In this document: positions 35,405-47,152 of the stretch, piece by piece | Numbering within the stretch: the stretch's first letter is position 1 | Layout of the letters: each line of letters begins with the position of its first letter | Assembly (NCBI RefSeq): GCF_030315915.2 | Contig: NZ_CP135990.1 | Location: 1,922,001-1,986,000 of the forward strand | Direction: 5' to 3' | Length of the DNA: 64,000 nucleotides | Source of the DNA: Providencia zhijiangensis | Lineage (GTDB): Bacteria; Pseudomonadota; Gammaproteobacteria; Enterobacterales; Enterobacteriaceae | The notes under the pieces: model-generated | Databases searched by the model: none | What the model was told of the DNA's origin: nothing | Seen by the model: the letters and a program-made list of their open reading frames with translations, nothing else | Program-made: the position numbers and the translations under genes

Positions 35405-35859
35405 ATCTATGACCCCATTCTATTTATTGAAATGTAAACCAACATGATTATTTTAAATAACAGCATATTGATTAACCCATAATCTTCCACATCAAATAAA
35501 AATTTAAATAAATTTTTTCATTTGATGGTTAACAATATTTCATAAAAGTATTTTTATAATTTCCAACATGGCAAAGCAATATATTATATTGTTTCATTTG
35601 ATTATTTTTTATTGCCCCACCATTAAATCACATTAAAATATAAATAACCAACTGACTTTAAATGAACTTTTTAGTAGTTAATTATAAAACTAACAAACAT
35701 TTTTTAATTAACAGTCATAGATATATTATTATTAAAAATTAAAGTTCCCTAATAAATTATGGGCAATTATATAAACAAAAAATATTTAATAGTTACACTA
35801 TTGTTAGCATCTGATAGAATCCCCTCAGTCATGTTCAAAGCAATGGGTGATAAGTAACC
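35405..35859. other. Very AT-rich gap between the LysR gene and xthA
   Basis: No gene is seen. The stretch consists mostly of A and T runs and carries the divergent promoters of the LysR gene and xthA by position. It is a likely H-NS binding region given its composition (inference). I could not place promoter boxes with confidence. Confidence 0.5.
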
Positions 35860-36672
35860 ATGAAATTTATTTCGTTCAACATTAATGGTCTAAGAGCACG
35901 TCCTCATCAACTGGAAGCGATTATTGAGAAGCATCAACCTGAAGTCATTGGGTTACAAGAGACAAAAGTCCACGATGATATGTTCCCTTACGAGGAAGTC
36001 AGTAAATTAGGCTACCATGTTTATTTTCACGGTCAAAAAGCCCACTATGGCGTAGCATTACTCCTGAAAAATGAACCACTTGCCGTTAGAAAAGGGTTTC
36101 CAACGGATGATGATGAAGCTCAGCGCCGCATCATCATGGCTGATATTCAAACCAGCGAAGGAATTCTGACCGTCGTTAATGGCTACTTCCCTCAAGGGGA
36201 AAGCCGTGACCACCCAACCAAATTCCCAGCAAAAGAAAAATTCTATCGTGATCTGCAAGATTACGTAACATCAACGCAAACCGCGGATTCCCAATTGCTG
36301 ATTATGGGTGACATGAACATCAGCCATACGGATTTAGACATCGGCATTGGTGAAGTTAACCGTAAGCGTTGGTTGAAAACCGGAAAATGCTCATTCTTAC
36401 CTGAAGAGCGTGAATGGCTGGATAAACTACTGAGTTGGGGACTTGTTGATACCTATCGTGAACAGCATCCAGATACCACCGATTGCTACTCATGGTTTGA
36501 TTATCGCTCCAAAGGCTTTGACGATAACCGAGGTCTGCGTATTGACCTTCTGCTCGCCTCAAAGAAACTCGCCAGCCGTTGTAGCGCAACAGGTATTGAT
36601 TACGACATCCGTGGCATGGAAAAACCGTCTGACCACGCACCTGTTTGGGCCGAGTTTGACCTTACTAAGTAA
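35860..36672 (+). CDS. xthA: Exodeoxyribonuclease III
   Basis: XthA is the main AP endonuclease and 3'-5' exonuclease of base-excision repair. The 270 residues contain the catalytic Glu34 (GLQETKV), the [10 protein letters not shown] block with the active Asp and Asn, and the C-terminal [10 protein letters not shown] with the catalytic His. Length and motifs match the E. coli enzyme. Confidence 0.97.
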   Translation: MKFISFNINGLRARPHQLEAIIEKHQPEVIGLQETKVHDDMFPYEEVSKLGYHVYFHGQKAHYGVALLLKNEPLAVRKGFPTDDDEAQRRIIMADIQTSEGILTVVNGYFPQGESRDHPTKFPAKEKFYRDLQDYVTSTQTADSQLLIMGDMNISHTDLDIGIGEVNRKRWLKTGKCSFLPEEREWLDKLLSWGLVDTYREQHPDTTDCYSWFDYRSKGFDDNRGLRIDLLLASKKLASRCSATGIDYDIRGMEKPSDHAPVWAEFDLTK

Positions 36673-36732
36673 TCCCAAGCCTCTCTTTATAGGGCATAAT
36701 CATATGCCCTATGCTTTCCCCTAGATCCCTTC

Positions 36733-37032
36733 CTACATTCGTCCTTGGTGCACACTAAATTCAATCAATGAATTGAATAACTGTTGCTGGCCTGTTGGCA
36801 ATACAGGTTGTAGCGTCGCGTCTCTTTTTTGTTTATCAAACAGCGATTCAATTAACCATCCCACCAAATACAGTGCAGATAAACAACCACCTGCCGTTGC
36901 TACATGACCATCGCACACTAAAGGTTGATTTACTGGCTCCACTGACAATGTCTTCAGCACAGCCATCGCTTCAGGATGTGTAGATGCTTGACGTTTAAGC
37001 AACAACCCTAACGCATTGAGGATAAAGTGCGC
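36733..37032 (-). pseudogene. Remnant of a DJ-1/PfpI family protein gene
   Basis: The minus-strand frame encodes only about 100 residues: FILNALGLLLKRQASTHPEA, then QPLVCDGHVATAGGCLSALYLVGWLIE and TTG-type starts only. The part with DGHVATAGG resembles the C-terminal third of DJ-1/PfpI or ThiJ-like proteins. Reading upstream, the frame meets TGA at 37033-37035, and the topB 3' end follows within 25 bases, so the N-terminal domain with the nucleophile cysteine is missing. I read it as a 5'-deleted relic rather than a working gene. The family assignment rests on memory of the motif. Confidence 0.6.
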
Positions 37033-37055
37033 TCAAGTTTAGAAATCCACTGCGC

Positions 37056-38996
37056 CTATTCTGAGGGTGAGGATTTTTTCCCTTTACTCGCACTTGCTTT
37101 TTTCGCGCCCTTCTTTGCCCCTTTGTTATTGGCAACAGGTGGCAACTCACGAAACGCACGCAAGTTTGTATATTGACGAGCTTGCTGAATTAAGTTGATT
37201 AACGTCTGGCTTAACGGCTGCATAAAATCATCATAGCGAGTCTGTTTTTCACTGATCTGCGTTAGCCTTGATTCCCAGTGAGCCGTCATATCGGGCAAGG
37301 TCGCCATATCCGGTAAAACGTGGATCAACGCTCGCCCAGCAGGTGAGGCGTGAATATAACGCCCTTTTTTAAACAGAAATTGACGTTTAAACAGCAAATC
37401 GATGATCCCCGCTCGCGTCGCTTCGGTGCCTAAACCATCCGTTTCACGCAATACTTTTTTTAATGCTTTATCCTGCACAAAACGGGCGATCCCCGTCATG
37501 GCCGAAAGTAACGTTGCATCGGTAAATGGACGTGGTGGCTGAGTTTGCCGTTCGACCACTTCACCTTTTTCACACAAAAGATCATCGCCTTTTTTCACGA
37601 TAGGCAATGGCATGCCGTCGTTTTCCGCGTCACGCTCTTTCCCGCCTAATACGACTCGCCATCCCGCTTCTACGAGAAAACGTGCTTTGGCATTAAATTT
37701 GCCGTTTTCAATGTCTAAATCGATCGTGCATTTGCGGTAAACCGCATCTGCCATAAATTGGATAATGTACTGACGAGCAATTAACTGGTACACATTGCTT
37801 TCATTTTCAGTTAAACGCACAGCGGCTGTTTTAGCCGTCGGAATGATGGCATGGTGGGCATCTACTTTCTTATCATCCCAACAACGGTTTTTCTTATCCA
37901 GCTCAGGTAGTTCAAACTCAGTTAACGCCGGTTGGTGTACCGCAATCGCATTTAATACCGCATGACGCCCTGCAAAATGCTCGTCCGGTAGATATCGACT
38001 ATCTGAACGTGGGTAAGTGATGAGTTTGTGGGTTTCATACAGTTTCTGGCAAATATCCAGCACCTCTTGGGCACTTAAACCGTATTTTTTGGCAGCTTCA
38101 ATTTGCAAAGCGGATAATGAAAACGGCAATGGTGCAATCTCAGTTTCCTGTTTATCTTGGTATTGCGTGACAATTGCCGGTTTGCCTTCAATGCGAGAAA
38201 CCACATGTTCCGCTAATGGACGATGAATTAAACGCCCTTCTTCATCTTGAAAATCGATGCAAGATTCACTTGGCTGCCAAATTGCGACAAAGCGCTCATC
38301 CTTTGGCGTGACAATGTGCGCTTTAACTTCAAAAAAGTCTTTGGGTACAAAGTGTTCTATCTCTTCGTCGCGCCTAACGACCAACCCCAATACAGGAGTT
38401 TGTACGCGCCCAACAGAGAGAACCCCTTGGTAACCACCTCGCTGTCCTAATAAGGTATAGGCGCGAGTCATGTTGATTCCATACAGCCAATCTGCACGAG
38501 CGCGGGCTAATGCAGAAACACATAATGGAATAAATTCACGGTTTTCACGTAAACGATCAATCGCTCTCTCAACAGCTTGAGGGTTCAAGTCGTTGATTAA
38601 ACAGCGCTTCACGCTTTTGCGTTTTTCGGGATCAAGCTTGAAGTAATCCAGCACCTCATCCACCAGCAGCTGCCCCTCTCTATCGGGGTCTCCTGCGTGG
38701 ACAACGACGCTGGCTTGTTTAAGTAGCGTGTCGATAGTGTTTAATTGTTTGGTTACTGCGGAACGAGGCTTCAATTGCCACTTCTCAGGAATGATCGGCA
38801 AATCTTGCAAATTCCAACGGGCATAACGCGGATCATACGCATCCGGTTCAGCCTGTTCTAAAAGATGCCCAATGCACCACGTGACCATCTGGTCATCGCC
38901 ACATTGAATAAAACCATCCCCTTTACGATGAGGTTTTGGCAGTACATCCGCAATGGCCCGTGCAAGACTGGGCTTTTCCGCAATAAACAAACGCAT
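37056..38996 (-). CDS. topB: DNA topoisomerase III
   Basis: TopB is a type IA topoisomerase that decatenates DNA and works with RecQ. The 646 residues start with the TOPRIM domain ([29 protein letters not shown]) with acidic DPDREGQLL. The active-site tyrosine is in [11 protein letters not shown]. The C-terminus is Lys-rich ([19 protein letters not shown]), as is usual for the enzyme. It starts three bases after selD, so ydjA-selD-topB is likely one transcript. Confidence 0.97.
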   Translation of the reverse strand: MRLFIAEKPSLARAIADVLPKPHRKGDGFIQCGDDQMVTWCIGHLLEQAEPDAYDPRYARWNLQDLPIIPEKWQLKPRSAVTKQLNTIDTLLKQASVVVHAGDPDREGQLLVDEVLDYFKLDPEKRKSVKRCLINDLNPQAVERAIDRLRENREFIPLCVSALARARADWLYGINMTRAYTLLGQRGGYQGVLSVGRVQTPVLGLVVRRDEEIEHFVPKDFFEVKAHIVTPKDERFVAIWQPSESCIDFQDEEGRLIHRPLAEHVVSRIEGKPAIVTQYQDKQETEIAPLPFSLSALQIEAAKKYGLSAQEVLDICQKLYETHKLITYPRSDSRYLPDEHFAGRHAVLNAIAVHQPALTEFELPELDKKNRCWDDKKVDAHHAIIPTAKTAAVRLTENESNVYQLIARQYIIQFMADAVYRKCTIDLDIENGKFNAKARFLVEAGWRVVLGGKERDAENDGMPLPIVKKGDDLLCEKGEVVERQTQPPRPFTDATLLSAMTGIARFVQDKALKKVLRETDGLGTEATRAGIIDLLFKRQFLFKKGRYIHASPAGRALIHVLPDMATLPDMTAHWESRLTQISEKQTRYDDFMQPLSQTLINLIQQARQYTNLRAFRELPPVANNKGAKKGAKKASASKGKKSSPSE

Positions 38997-38999
38997 AGA

Positions 39000-40043
39000 T
39001 TAGTCGATCACTTCAATTAAAGGCACACCGCTTTGTGCAGGTAATAAGGTACCGACAGACTGTAACAAAACACCTTGCTGCTGTGCAATCTCTTTAATTT
39101 TAGCGACTTCCGATGGTTTAATCGCGATGAGGAGCCCGCCTGACGTTTGTGGGTCACACAATAATTGGCGCTGCATATCGCTCATTGGTCCAATTAAGTG
39201 ACCATAGCTATCAAAGTTGCGCTGAGTTCCACCCGGCACACAACCCGCTTCAATGTATTTTTCCACATCAGCAAGTTTTGGCACTTTGCTAAAGGAAATC
39301 TGAGCACGAACACCGGAGCCTTCACAGATCTCACTTAAATGACCAAGCAAACCAAAGCCCGTTACGTCCGTCATCGCCGTCACGCCGTCTAAAGGTGCAA
39401 CAACCGCACCGAACTTGTTCATTTGGCACATAGTTTCAGCAGCCAGGTGCGCATGTTCTGGTGCTAACACGCCTTTTTTCTCAGCCGTGGTTAGCACACC
39501 AATACCCAACGGTTTGGTTAGGAACAGTTCGCAATCTGCACTCGCAGCACTGTTTTTCTTCACATAATCTGTGTTCACGACCCCAGTCACCGCTAAACCA
39601 AAGATAGGTTCTGGTGAGTCGATAGAGTGACCGCCTGCCAGTGAAATTCCTGCATCCGCACAAGCAGCACGTCCGCCTTCAATCACTTCGCGAGCCACTT
39701 CTGGTGGCAATTTAGCAATCGGCCAGCCAAGGATCGCAATCGCCATAATTGGCTTACCGCCCATCGCAAAAATATCGCTGATAGCGTTCGTTGCTGCAAT
39801 ACGTCCGAATTCAAATGGGTTATCCACGATAGGCATAAAGAAGTCAGTTGTACTGATAATGCCGATGCCATTACCTAAATCATAAACTGCGGCATCATCT
39901 TTGGTTTCATTGCCCACTAATAAGTGAGGATCATGAAATTTAGCTTGTTCCGTATGTAAAATTTGCTCTAACACTTTTGGTGCGATTTTGCATCCGCAAC
40001 CAGCACCATGGCTATATTGGGTCAGTCTAATTTTTTCTGTCAT
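39000..40043 (-). CDS. selD: Selenide, water dikinase (selenophosphate synthetase)
   Basis: SelD makes selenophosphate for selenocysteine and selenouridine. The 347 residues carry the catalytic glycine-rich loop [10 protein letters not shown] near the N-terminus, with cysteine in the position that is selenocysteine in some species. Conserved blocks are [18 protein letters not shown] and [12 protein letters not shown]. It lies between ydjA and topB as in E. coli. Confidence 0.97.
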   Translation of the reverse strand: MTEKIRLTQYSHGAGCGCKIAPKVLEQILHTEQAKFHDPHLLVGNETKDDAAVYDLGNGIGIISTTDFFMPIVDNPFEFGRIAATNAISDIFAMGGKPIMAIAILGWPIAKLPPEVAREVIEGGRAACADAGISLAGGHSIDSPEPIFGLAVTGVVNTDYVKKNSAASADCELFLTKPLGIGVLTTAEKKGVLAPEHAHLAAETMCQMNKFGAVVAPLDGVTAMTDVTGFGLLGHLSEICEGSGVRAQISFSKVPKLADVEKYIEAGCVPGGTQRNFDSYGHLIGPMSDMQRQLLCDPQTSGGLLIAIKPSEVAKIKEIAQQQGVLLQSVGTLLPAQSGVPLIEVID

Positions 40044-40073
40044 TGTCTGTCTCTTTAGAAATTCGCTATCTAT

Positions 40074-40625
40074 TTAAAAATAGGACACAAAGCCTGTCAT
40101 ATCAGGTTGTTGAGCTTTTGCGGGTGCTTTTAATTCTGGGGTGCCTAAATAAAGGAAACCGACAATATGGTCATTTTCTTCACAACCTAAACCGTCACGC
40201 ACGATAGCGTCTTCCGTCCATGAACCTGAACGCCAAATACCGCCAAAACCTTGTGCTAATGCGGCCATTTGCATCGCTTGTACGGTGCAGCTTGCGGCAA
40301 CAATTTGTTCCCACTGTGGCACTTTGGGATGATCTTTCACTTTCGCAATCACGGTAATGATGAGCGGCGCACGAAATGGTGCATTACGCGCTTTTTCTTC
40401 AACTTCCGCGCCTAACTTGCCTTCTACAGCCGCTTTTTCAAGCAGTTGGCTGAAGCGAGCGATACCATCTCCTTGCATGACAACAAAGTGCCATGGCTTC
40501 AATGCCCCGTGGTCTGGCGCTCTCATTCCTGCGGCAAGAATATTGTCGAGCTGTTCGCCTTGCGGCGCTGGAGTGGTTAAGCGTGAAGCTGAACGGCGGT
40601 TCAACAAAAGGGTTAATGCATCCAT
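40074..40625 (-). CDS. ydjA: YdjA, nitroreductase family oxidoreductase
   Basis: The 183-residue protein is a small FMN-dependent nitroreductase-like enzyme. The FMN-binding N-terminus is [35 protein letters not shown]. The GFGGIWRSG and [18 protein letters not shown] blocks are family-typical. The physiological substrate is unknown. It precedes selD by 30 bases. Confidence 0.94.
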   Translation of the reverse strand: MDALTLLLNRRSASRLTTPAPQGEQLDNILAAGMRAPDHGALKPWHFVVMQGDGIARFSQLLEKAAVEGKLGAEVEEKARNAPFRAPLIITVIAKVKDHPKVPQWEQIVAASCTVQAMQMAALAQGFGGIWRSGSWTEDAIVRDGLGCEENDHIVGFLYLGTPELKAPAKAQQPDMTGFVSYF

Positions 40626-40887
40626 ATTGATCTCCGATTAAGAGTAAGCTGATGTAGTGCTCAGCAAAATAGAAATACCATCGGGCTATTGTACAACGCT
40701 CACAATGGTTTTGTTATGAATAATCCTGTATTACATTATTTGGTATCTGTCATCGTTTGATACTGTATAGGATTAAATCTATTGATTAATCTATCTATTA
40801 ATCATCTGTCAAATAGATGATATTCTAAATCATTCGCGCGTCATCTTATGCCGCCAACTTGATTGATATCCTCACACTGGAGAAAAA

Positions 40888-42741
40888 ATGCGACAACTCT
40901 GGGATATTTTCGCCACCGTCTTTAAGTTTAGCTGGCGAGTCATTAATTTCATTCGACAATTTGTTTTCAACGCAATTTTCTTCGTGTTGCTATTTTTAGT
41001 GATCGGCGGTTATTCTCTCTTGCAATCCGACAGCGAGCCAGAAAAAAACTATTTTGGTGCACTGGTTGTTGATCTACAAGGGGTTGTTGCCGACCAGGTC
41101 TCTTCCCCGGATCCTTTCGGACGCATGAGCCGCGAATTGCTGGGTACCTCGAACAACTTAATGCAGGAAAACTCGCTATTCGATATCGTCGATACCATTC
41201 GTACAGCCGCTGACGATGACCGCATTACAGGTCTAATACTACGTTTAGATAATCTGGTTGGTGCCGATCAACCCTCCATGGCATACATCGGTAAAGCGAT
41301 TGAAGAGTTTAAAGCCTCTGGAAAATCAGTCTATGCAATGGGCGATAGCTATACACAAGCTCAATATTACTTAGCTAGCTTCGCAGATGAAATTTATCTC
41401 GCCCCCCATGGCGCCGTCGGAATTTACGGTTTCTCAACGGATACCCTGTATTACAAATCTTTATTAGAAAAACTCAAGGTAAGCACCCATATTTTCCGCG
41501 TTGGTACCTACAAATCTGCAGTTGAACCGATGATGCGCGATAATATGTCACCTGAAGCCCGTGAAGCTAACCTACTTTGGTTAAATACCTTATGGGATAA
41601 CTATTTAGGATCTATCGCGGAGAATCGCCAATCTAAAGCTGAACAAATCTTCCCGGGAGCGGATAAGCTCATTGCACAACTTCGCGCCGTCAAGGGTGAT
41701 ACTGCGCAGTATGCTTTGCAGCAAAAATTAGTGGATAAGATTTACACTCGCGAGCAAGCCGAAAATGTGTTCTCTAATCAGTTTGGTTGGAATAAAGAAG
41801 ATAAAACATTCAATGGCATTAGCATCTATGATTACTCCACTAAAATTGCCGATACCAGCAACAGCGACGGTAATATTGCGGTTATCGTCGTTCAAGGTGC
41901 CATCATGGATGGACCACAAACTCCCGGTATTGCTGGTGGCGAAACCCTCGCAGCTCAAATCCGTGATGCGCGCTTAAATGAAAACATTAAAGCCATCGTA
42001 TTACGCGTTAATAGTCCAGGGGGAAGTGTCAGTGCTTCTGACCTGATCCGCAGTGAATTAGCCGCTGCGCGTACCGCGCAGAAACCGGTCGTTGTATCCA
42101 TGGGTGGCATGGCCGCATCAGGCGGTTACTGGATCTCAACGCCAGCTGACTACATCATTGCTAGCCCAAGCACTTTAACAGGCTCTATCGGTATTTTCGG
42201 TGTGATCAATACCTTTGAAAGCTCATTAGAATCTATCGGCGTTTATACTGACGGTGTTTCGACGTCCCCATTAGCAGGCGTTTCTGTCACTAAAGGGATT
42301 AGCCCACAATTTTCTGATATGATGCAAATCACCATCGAAAATGGCTACCAAACCTTTATTGGCTTAGTTGCTCAATCTCGCCATAAAACACCGGAAGAAA
42401 TCGATAAGATTGCCCAAGGTCGCGTTTGGATTGGTAAGGATGCGCTGAAAATTGGTTTAGTTGATGAACTTGGTGATTTCGATGATGCCGTCGCAAAAGC
42501 CGCCGAATTAGCGAAAGTAAAATCTGTCGAGCTGGATTGGATGCAACCTGAACTGTCCTTTATGGATCAGTTGATCCTTGAATTGACTAGCAACGTTCAA
42601 GTCATGATGCCTGATGCATTGCAAACATTCCTACCACCAGCGGTCGCTACTGATATTCGCCGCCAAGCTCAGTTCTTCTTAAAAATGAACGATCCACAAA
42701 ATCGTTACGCATTTTGCTTAAACTGCGCAGAAATTAACTAA
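40888..42741 (+). CDS. sppA: Protease IV (signal peptide peptidase SppA)
   Basis: SppA degrades cleaved signal peptides in the periplasmic face of the inner membrane. The 617 residues have a membrane anchor at about 26-45, then a tandem of two S49 domains. The catalytic lysine is Lys209 in GTYKSAVEP, in the first repeat; the nucleophilic serine lies in MGGMAASGGYWIS (about 409), in the second. Length matches the E. coli tetrameric enzyme. Confidence 0.97.
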   Translation: MRQLWDIFATVFKFSWRVINFIRQFVFNAIFFVLLFLVIGGYSLLQSDSEPEKNYFGALVVDLQGVVADQVSSPDPFGRMSRELLGTSNNLMQENSLFDIVDTIRTAADDDRITGLILRLDNLVGADQPSMAYIGKAIEEFKASGKSVYAMGDSYTQAQYYLASFADEIYLAPHGAVGIYGFSTDTLYYKSLLEKLKVSTHIFRVGTYKSAVEPMMRDNMSPEAREANLLWLNTLWDNYLGSIAENRQSKAEQIFPGADKLIAQLRAVKGDTAQYALQQKLVDKIYTREQAENVFSNQFGWNKEDKTFNGISIYDYSTKIADTSNSDGNIAVIVVQGAIMDGPQTPGIAGGETLAAQIRDARLNENIKAIVLRVNSPGGSVSASDLIRSELAAARTAQKPVVVSMGGMAASGGYWISTPADYIIASPSTLTGSIGIFGVINTFESSLESIGVYTDGVSTSPLAGVSVTKGISPQFSDMMQITIENGYQTFIGLVAQSRHKTPEEIDKIAQGRVWIGKDALKIGLVDELGDFDDAVAKAAELAKVKSVELDWMQPELSFMDQLILELTSNVQVMMPDALQTFLPPAVATDIRRQAQFFLKMNDPQNRYAFCLNCAEIN

Positions 42742-42970
42742 TTATTCATTTTCACCCATGGCTCCCCTCTCAAGGCAACCTTAGAGGGGGCTGCCATTCG
42801 CGGTGGATGACGCTGGCGTAAACTGAAGTTTCCATCACAACAATCTGCAATATCTTGTTTTATCCATAGATTATCTCCAGTAAATAAGCCAAAATCCTTA
42901 TAATCCAAATTATTCACACACAGAATTTCTTATTCATACAGAACTTTATCTGTCATCGTTAGGTAACAAA

Positions 42971-43990
42971 ATGCAGAAGAAATCGATTTATGTCGTTTAT
43001 ACGGGTGGCACCATCGGCATGCGCCATTCTCCTCAAGGCTATATTCCTGTTTCTGGTCACCTACAGGCACAATTAGCCCAAATGCCTGAATTTCATCGCC
43101 CTGAAATGCCAACATTTACGATCCGTGAACATCAGCCTTTAATCGATTCTTCTGACATTACACCGGAAGATTGGCAAAATATTGCCGATGACATCAGTGA
43201 AAATTACGATAAATATGATGGTTTTGTGATCCTGCATGGCACTGACACCATGGCATTTACGGCTTCTGCACTCTCCTTTATGTTTGAAAACTTGAAGAAG
43301 CCGATTATTGTGACAGGGTCACAGATTCCACTGGAAGCCCTACGTTCCGATGGGCAAACCAACCTGCTTAATGCACTCTATTTAGCGGCAAACTACCCGA
43401 TCAATGAAGTGGGTTTATTCTTCAATAATAAACTGTATCGCGGTAACCGCACTGTGAAAGCTCATGCGGATGGTTTTGAAGCTTTCACCTCGCCAAACTG
43501 TTCCCCACTGATGGAAGCCGGTATTCATATCCGTACATTCAATGCCTGCCCAGCACCGATTGGCGTTGGCGAATTAAAAACCCATCGTATTACCCCGCAG
43601 CCTATTGGAGTTGTCACCCTCTACCCGGGGTTATCGATAGAAATCGTACGAAATATTCTTCAGCAACCGGTTAAAGCGCTAATCTTGCGCTCTTACGGTG
43701 TAGGAAATGCCCCTCAGCAACCGGAACTTCTGCGTATTCTTCGTGAAGCAACTTCTCGCGGCATTATTGTCGTCAACCTTACCCAATGTATTTCTGGGCG
43801 GGTAAATATGGAAGGTTACGCCACCGGACACGCATTAGCAGAATCTGGAGTGATCAGTGGTTTTGATATGACTTTTGAAGCCGCATTGAGTAAATTACAT
43901 TACTTACTAAGCCAAGATTATACCTCTGAGCTTATTCGAGAATTAATGCAAAATAATCTACGTGGTGAATTAAGCTACGCCGATGAATAA
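42971..43990 (+). CDS. ansA: Type I (cytoplasmic) L-asparaginase
   Basis: AnsA hydrolyses asparagine to aspartate and ammonia in the cytosol. The 339 residues show both catalytic threonine motifs, YTGGTIG near the N-terminus and HGTDTMA around residue 92. No signal peptide is present, which separates it from periplasmic AnsB. It forms a pair with pncA 20 bases downstream, as in E. coli. The 229-base gap before it holds only a CCCCTCT/AGAGGGG stem. Confidence 0.96.
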   Translation: MQKKSIYVVYTGGTIGMRHSPQGYIPVSGHLQAQLAQMPEFHRPEMPTFTIREHQPLIDSSDITPEDWQNIADDISENYDKYDGFVILHGTDTMAFTASALSFMFENLKKPIIVTGSQIPLEALRSDGQTNLLNALYLAANYPINEVGLFFNNKLYRGNRTVKAHADGFEAFTSPNCSPLMEAGIHIRTFNACPAPIGVGELKTHRITPQPIGVVTLYPGLSIEIVRNILQQPVKALILRSYGVGNAPQQPELLRILREATSRGIIVVNLTQCISGRVNMEGYATGHALAESGVISGFDMTFEAALSKLHYLLSQDYTSELIRELMQNNLRGELSYADE

Positions 43991-44010
43991 GCCATAACCT
44001 ACTGAGAAGA

Positions 44011-44634
44011 ATGATGAAATCAGCATTACTGTTAGTCGACTTACAAAATGATTTTTGTACTGGTGGTGCTCTCGCTGTAAAACAAAGCGAACAGGTTATT
44101 GAAACCGCAAACCACGTTATTAAGCAATGCCAAAAACAGGGTATCACGGTGATCGCCAGCCAAGATTGGCATCCAGAAAACCATCTCAGTTTTGCCGTCA
44201 ATTCTAACCAGCCTGTTGGCACCCTTGGCGAACTGAATGGATTGCCACAGGTTTGGTGGCCGGTTCACTGTGTACAAGGCTCCCATGGTGCTGATTTCCA
44301 TCCAGAGCTTCATCGCCAAGCTATTCAAAAGGTATTTACTAAAGGTGAAAATCCGCAGGTAGATAGCTACAGTGCCTTTTTTGATAATGACCGAGTCAGT
44401 CAAACTGAACTTCATGTGTGGCTTCAGCAGCAACAAATCAGCCATTTAATGATTATGGGCATTGCGACCGACTATTGTGTGAAGTTTACTGTACTGGACG
44501 CGCTGAGACTCGGCTACCGTGTCGATGTGCTAACGGATGGGTGTCGCGGCGTTAATTTAGCCCCTGAAGATAGCCTGAAAGCTTTAGCGGAAATGCAGAG
44601 TGCTGGGGCTAAGTTAGTAGCATTGCCACTCTAG
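44011..44634 (+). CDS. pncA: Nicotinamidase
   Basis: PncA deamidates nicotinamide to nicotinate for NAD salvage. The 207 residues carry the catalytic triad: Asp10 in LLVDLQNDFCTGGAL, the lysine of FTKGENP and the cysteine of GIATDYCVKFT. Metal-binding DWHPENH is also visible. It follows ansA closely on the same strand. Confidence 0.97.
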   Translation: MMKSALLLVDLQNDFCTGGALAVKQSEQVIETANHVIKQCQKQGITVIASQDWHPENHLSFAVNSNQPVGTLGELNGLPQVWWPVHCVQGSHGADFHPELHRQAIQKVFTKGENPQVDSYSAFFDNDRVSQTELHVWLQQQQISHLMIMGIATDYCVKFTVLDALRLGYRVDVLTDGCRGVNLAPEDSLKALAEMQSAGAKLVALPL

Positions 44635-44669
44635 CGTTCCATCACCCTACTAATGGGTTTCAAATTTTG

Positions 44670-44689
44670 GCCCTGCTAATTTGCAGGGC
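44670..44689. terminator. Hairpin between pncA and yeaC
   Basis: GCCCTGC and GCAGGGC form a perfect 7-bp stem with loop TAATTT in the 63-base gap between convergent genes. T runs are weak on both sides, so termination is inferred from position. Confidence 0.55.
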
Positions 44690-44697
44690 TAACTATC

Positions 44698-45003
44698 TTA
44701 TTCGTCGTTTTCTTGCGGTTTCAATGTCGCAAGCCTATCCCCTTGAAAAAGCGCTTTCAATTCTTGCTTACTCTTCATGGTAATTTGGCCGTCTGTACCG
44801 ACCGTCATATGCTCCGCATCATGGTTATGGCGAGATTGCCATAACATCACCATCTGCAAGGTATTTTCTTTTTGTTCTGGCGTTAATGCCACGCCATCCG
44901 GCCATTTACCTAACTCCACTGCCGTCACTAAACGCTGGTAAATTTCTGGGGTCATGACAGACAGCAATTGGTCTATTTGTTGTGCATCCATTTCTACGCT
45001 CAC
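44698..45003 (-). CDS. yeaC: YeaC family protein (DUF1315)
   Basis: The protein belongs to DUF1315 and contains TPEIYQRLVTAVELGKWPDGVALTPEQKENTLQMVMLWQSRHN, its most conserved part. The function is unknown. I place the start at GTG 45003 because GAGG lies six bases before it (101 residues); an ATG at 44991 would match the E. coli N-terminus and is nearly as likely. It lies beside msrB, as in E. coli. Confidence 0.88.
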   Translation of the reverse strand: MSVEMDAQQIDQLLSVMTPEIYQRLVTAVELGKWPDGVALTPEQKENTLQMVMLWQSRHNHDAEHMTVGTDGQITMKSKQELKALFQGDRLATLKPQENDE

Positions 45004-45139
45004 GTTACGCCTCATCACATCAAGTTAGTGGCAATCAAGATAATTATTTTTTATGGTTTTATGAATATATGACATTTTGAATAATCAGCCGAGTCGTTAT
45101 TGCTGAACATATTTTCATACTTCAGCAAGCTTCAGCACG

Positions 45140-45553
45140 CTACCCTACGGTCTTTTCACCCGTTTGGTCATCTGTAAAACTTAGTGATGCTGAATTTATG
45201 CAGTAACGCTGTCCGGTTGGTTGTGGACCATCAGGAAATACATGTCCAAGATGCGCATTGCAATTACTACAGCGCACTTCTATACGGTGCATTCCATGAG
45301 AGAAATCTTCGATAAATTTTATCAAACTTTCATCAATTGGTTGAAAGAAACTCGGCCATCCGCAGCCCGCATCAAATTTGGTCTCAGAAAGGAATAAAGG
45401 GGTTCCACAACAGAGACATTCATACACGCCATCTTTACGGTTATGCAATAATTGGCCACTAAATGGGGGCTCTGTGCCAGCCTCTTGTGTAACATACAGC
45501 TGGACTTGGTTAAGCTTTGATAAATCAACAGCTTGCTTATCTTTATTCGACAT
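45140..45553 (-). CDS. msrB: Methionine-R-sulfoxide reductase MsrB
   Basis: MsrB repairs oxidised methionine. The 137 residues have the zinc site Cys46/Cys49 (CLCC) and Cys95/Cys98 (CSNC), and the catalytic Cys118 in RYCINSASL. The GCGWPSF block is family-typical. It is divergent from gapA. Confidence 0.97.
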   Translation of the reverse strand: MSNKDKQAVDLSKLNQVQLYVTQEAGTEPPFSGQLLHNRKDGVYECLCCGTPLFLSETKFDAGCGWPSFFQPIDESLIKFIEDFSHGMHRIEVRCSNCNAHLGHVFPDGPQPTGQRYCINSASLSFTDDQTGEKTVG

Positions 45554-45680
45554 CGATTACCTACTCTTTTTCAAAAAGATGCGTATTAAAGCGATTTCGC
45601 ACCCATTTCAAGCAACAAAAACTTAACAACGCTCAGTGGAAAACTATTCTAGACTATTAAGGTTAGAACTTTACGGTTTG

Positions 45681-45702
45681 ATTTGTGATGAGCCTCACAT
45701 AT
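45681..45702. promoter_or_regulatory. CRP site between msrB and gapA
   Basis: The interval contains TGTGATGAGCCTCACA (45684-45699), which fits TGTGA-N6-TCACA at all ten core positions. It is 207 bases before gapA and 128 before msrB. CRP control of gapA is described in E. coli; which gene it serves here is inferred. The rest of the 356-base gap has no gene. Confidence 0.65.
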
Positions 45703-45867
45703 ATCACTGATGGATGGTTTCATTATGCTGAACAATCCCGATAATACGTGCGGCTGTATTTGCTGCTGAAGTGACTGACAAATATGCAGATAGTGGTATC
45801 AGAATTGATTTTTTTCAATAATTGACACGATTCCGCTTGACGGCTGGCAAGGTTTTGGTAACTTTAA

Positions 45868-46905
<1,038 letters not shown>

Positions 46906-46930
46906 GAGCTGTTAAGCAACCAGTGTGACT

Positions 46931-46955
46931 GAGCCGCCTCTTGGCGGCTCTTTTG
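46931..46955 (+). terminator. Intrinsic terminator of gapA
   Basis: GAGCCGCC and GGCGGCTC form a perfect 8-bp stem with loop TCTT, followed by TTTTG, 26 bases after the gapA stop. Confidence 0.9.
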
Positions 46956-47152
46956 TATCTTTCATACATTCAAAATTAAAGCCCAGCTCAATATACTCCA
47001 AGCTGCGTCCCCCGCTTCATTCAATGCCACTTGCAGTATCGTGAGTTTGTTATATTGTTATTTCTAGTTACTGCCCTATTTATAGGCGCTGTTCTATTTA
47101 TAGTCGCTGATTTAGGTCGTGATGATGGACCAACAACCACAGGCGCAAGACA

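Noticed and set aside
42765..42790. CCCCTCT/AGAGGGG stem after sppA
   Set aside because: No T run follows; may help end sppA transcripts but cannot be supported as a terminator.
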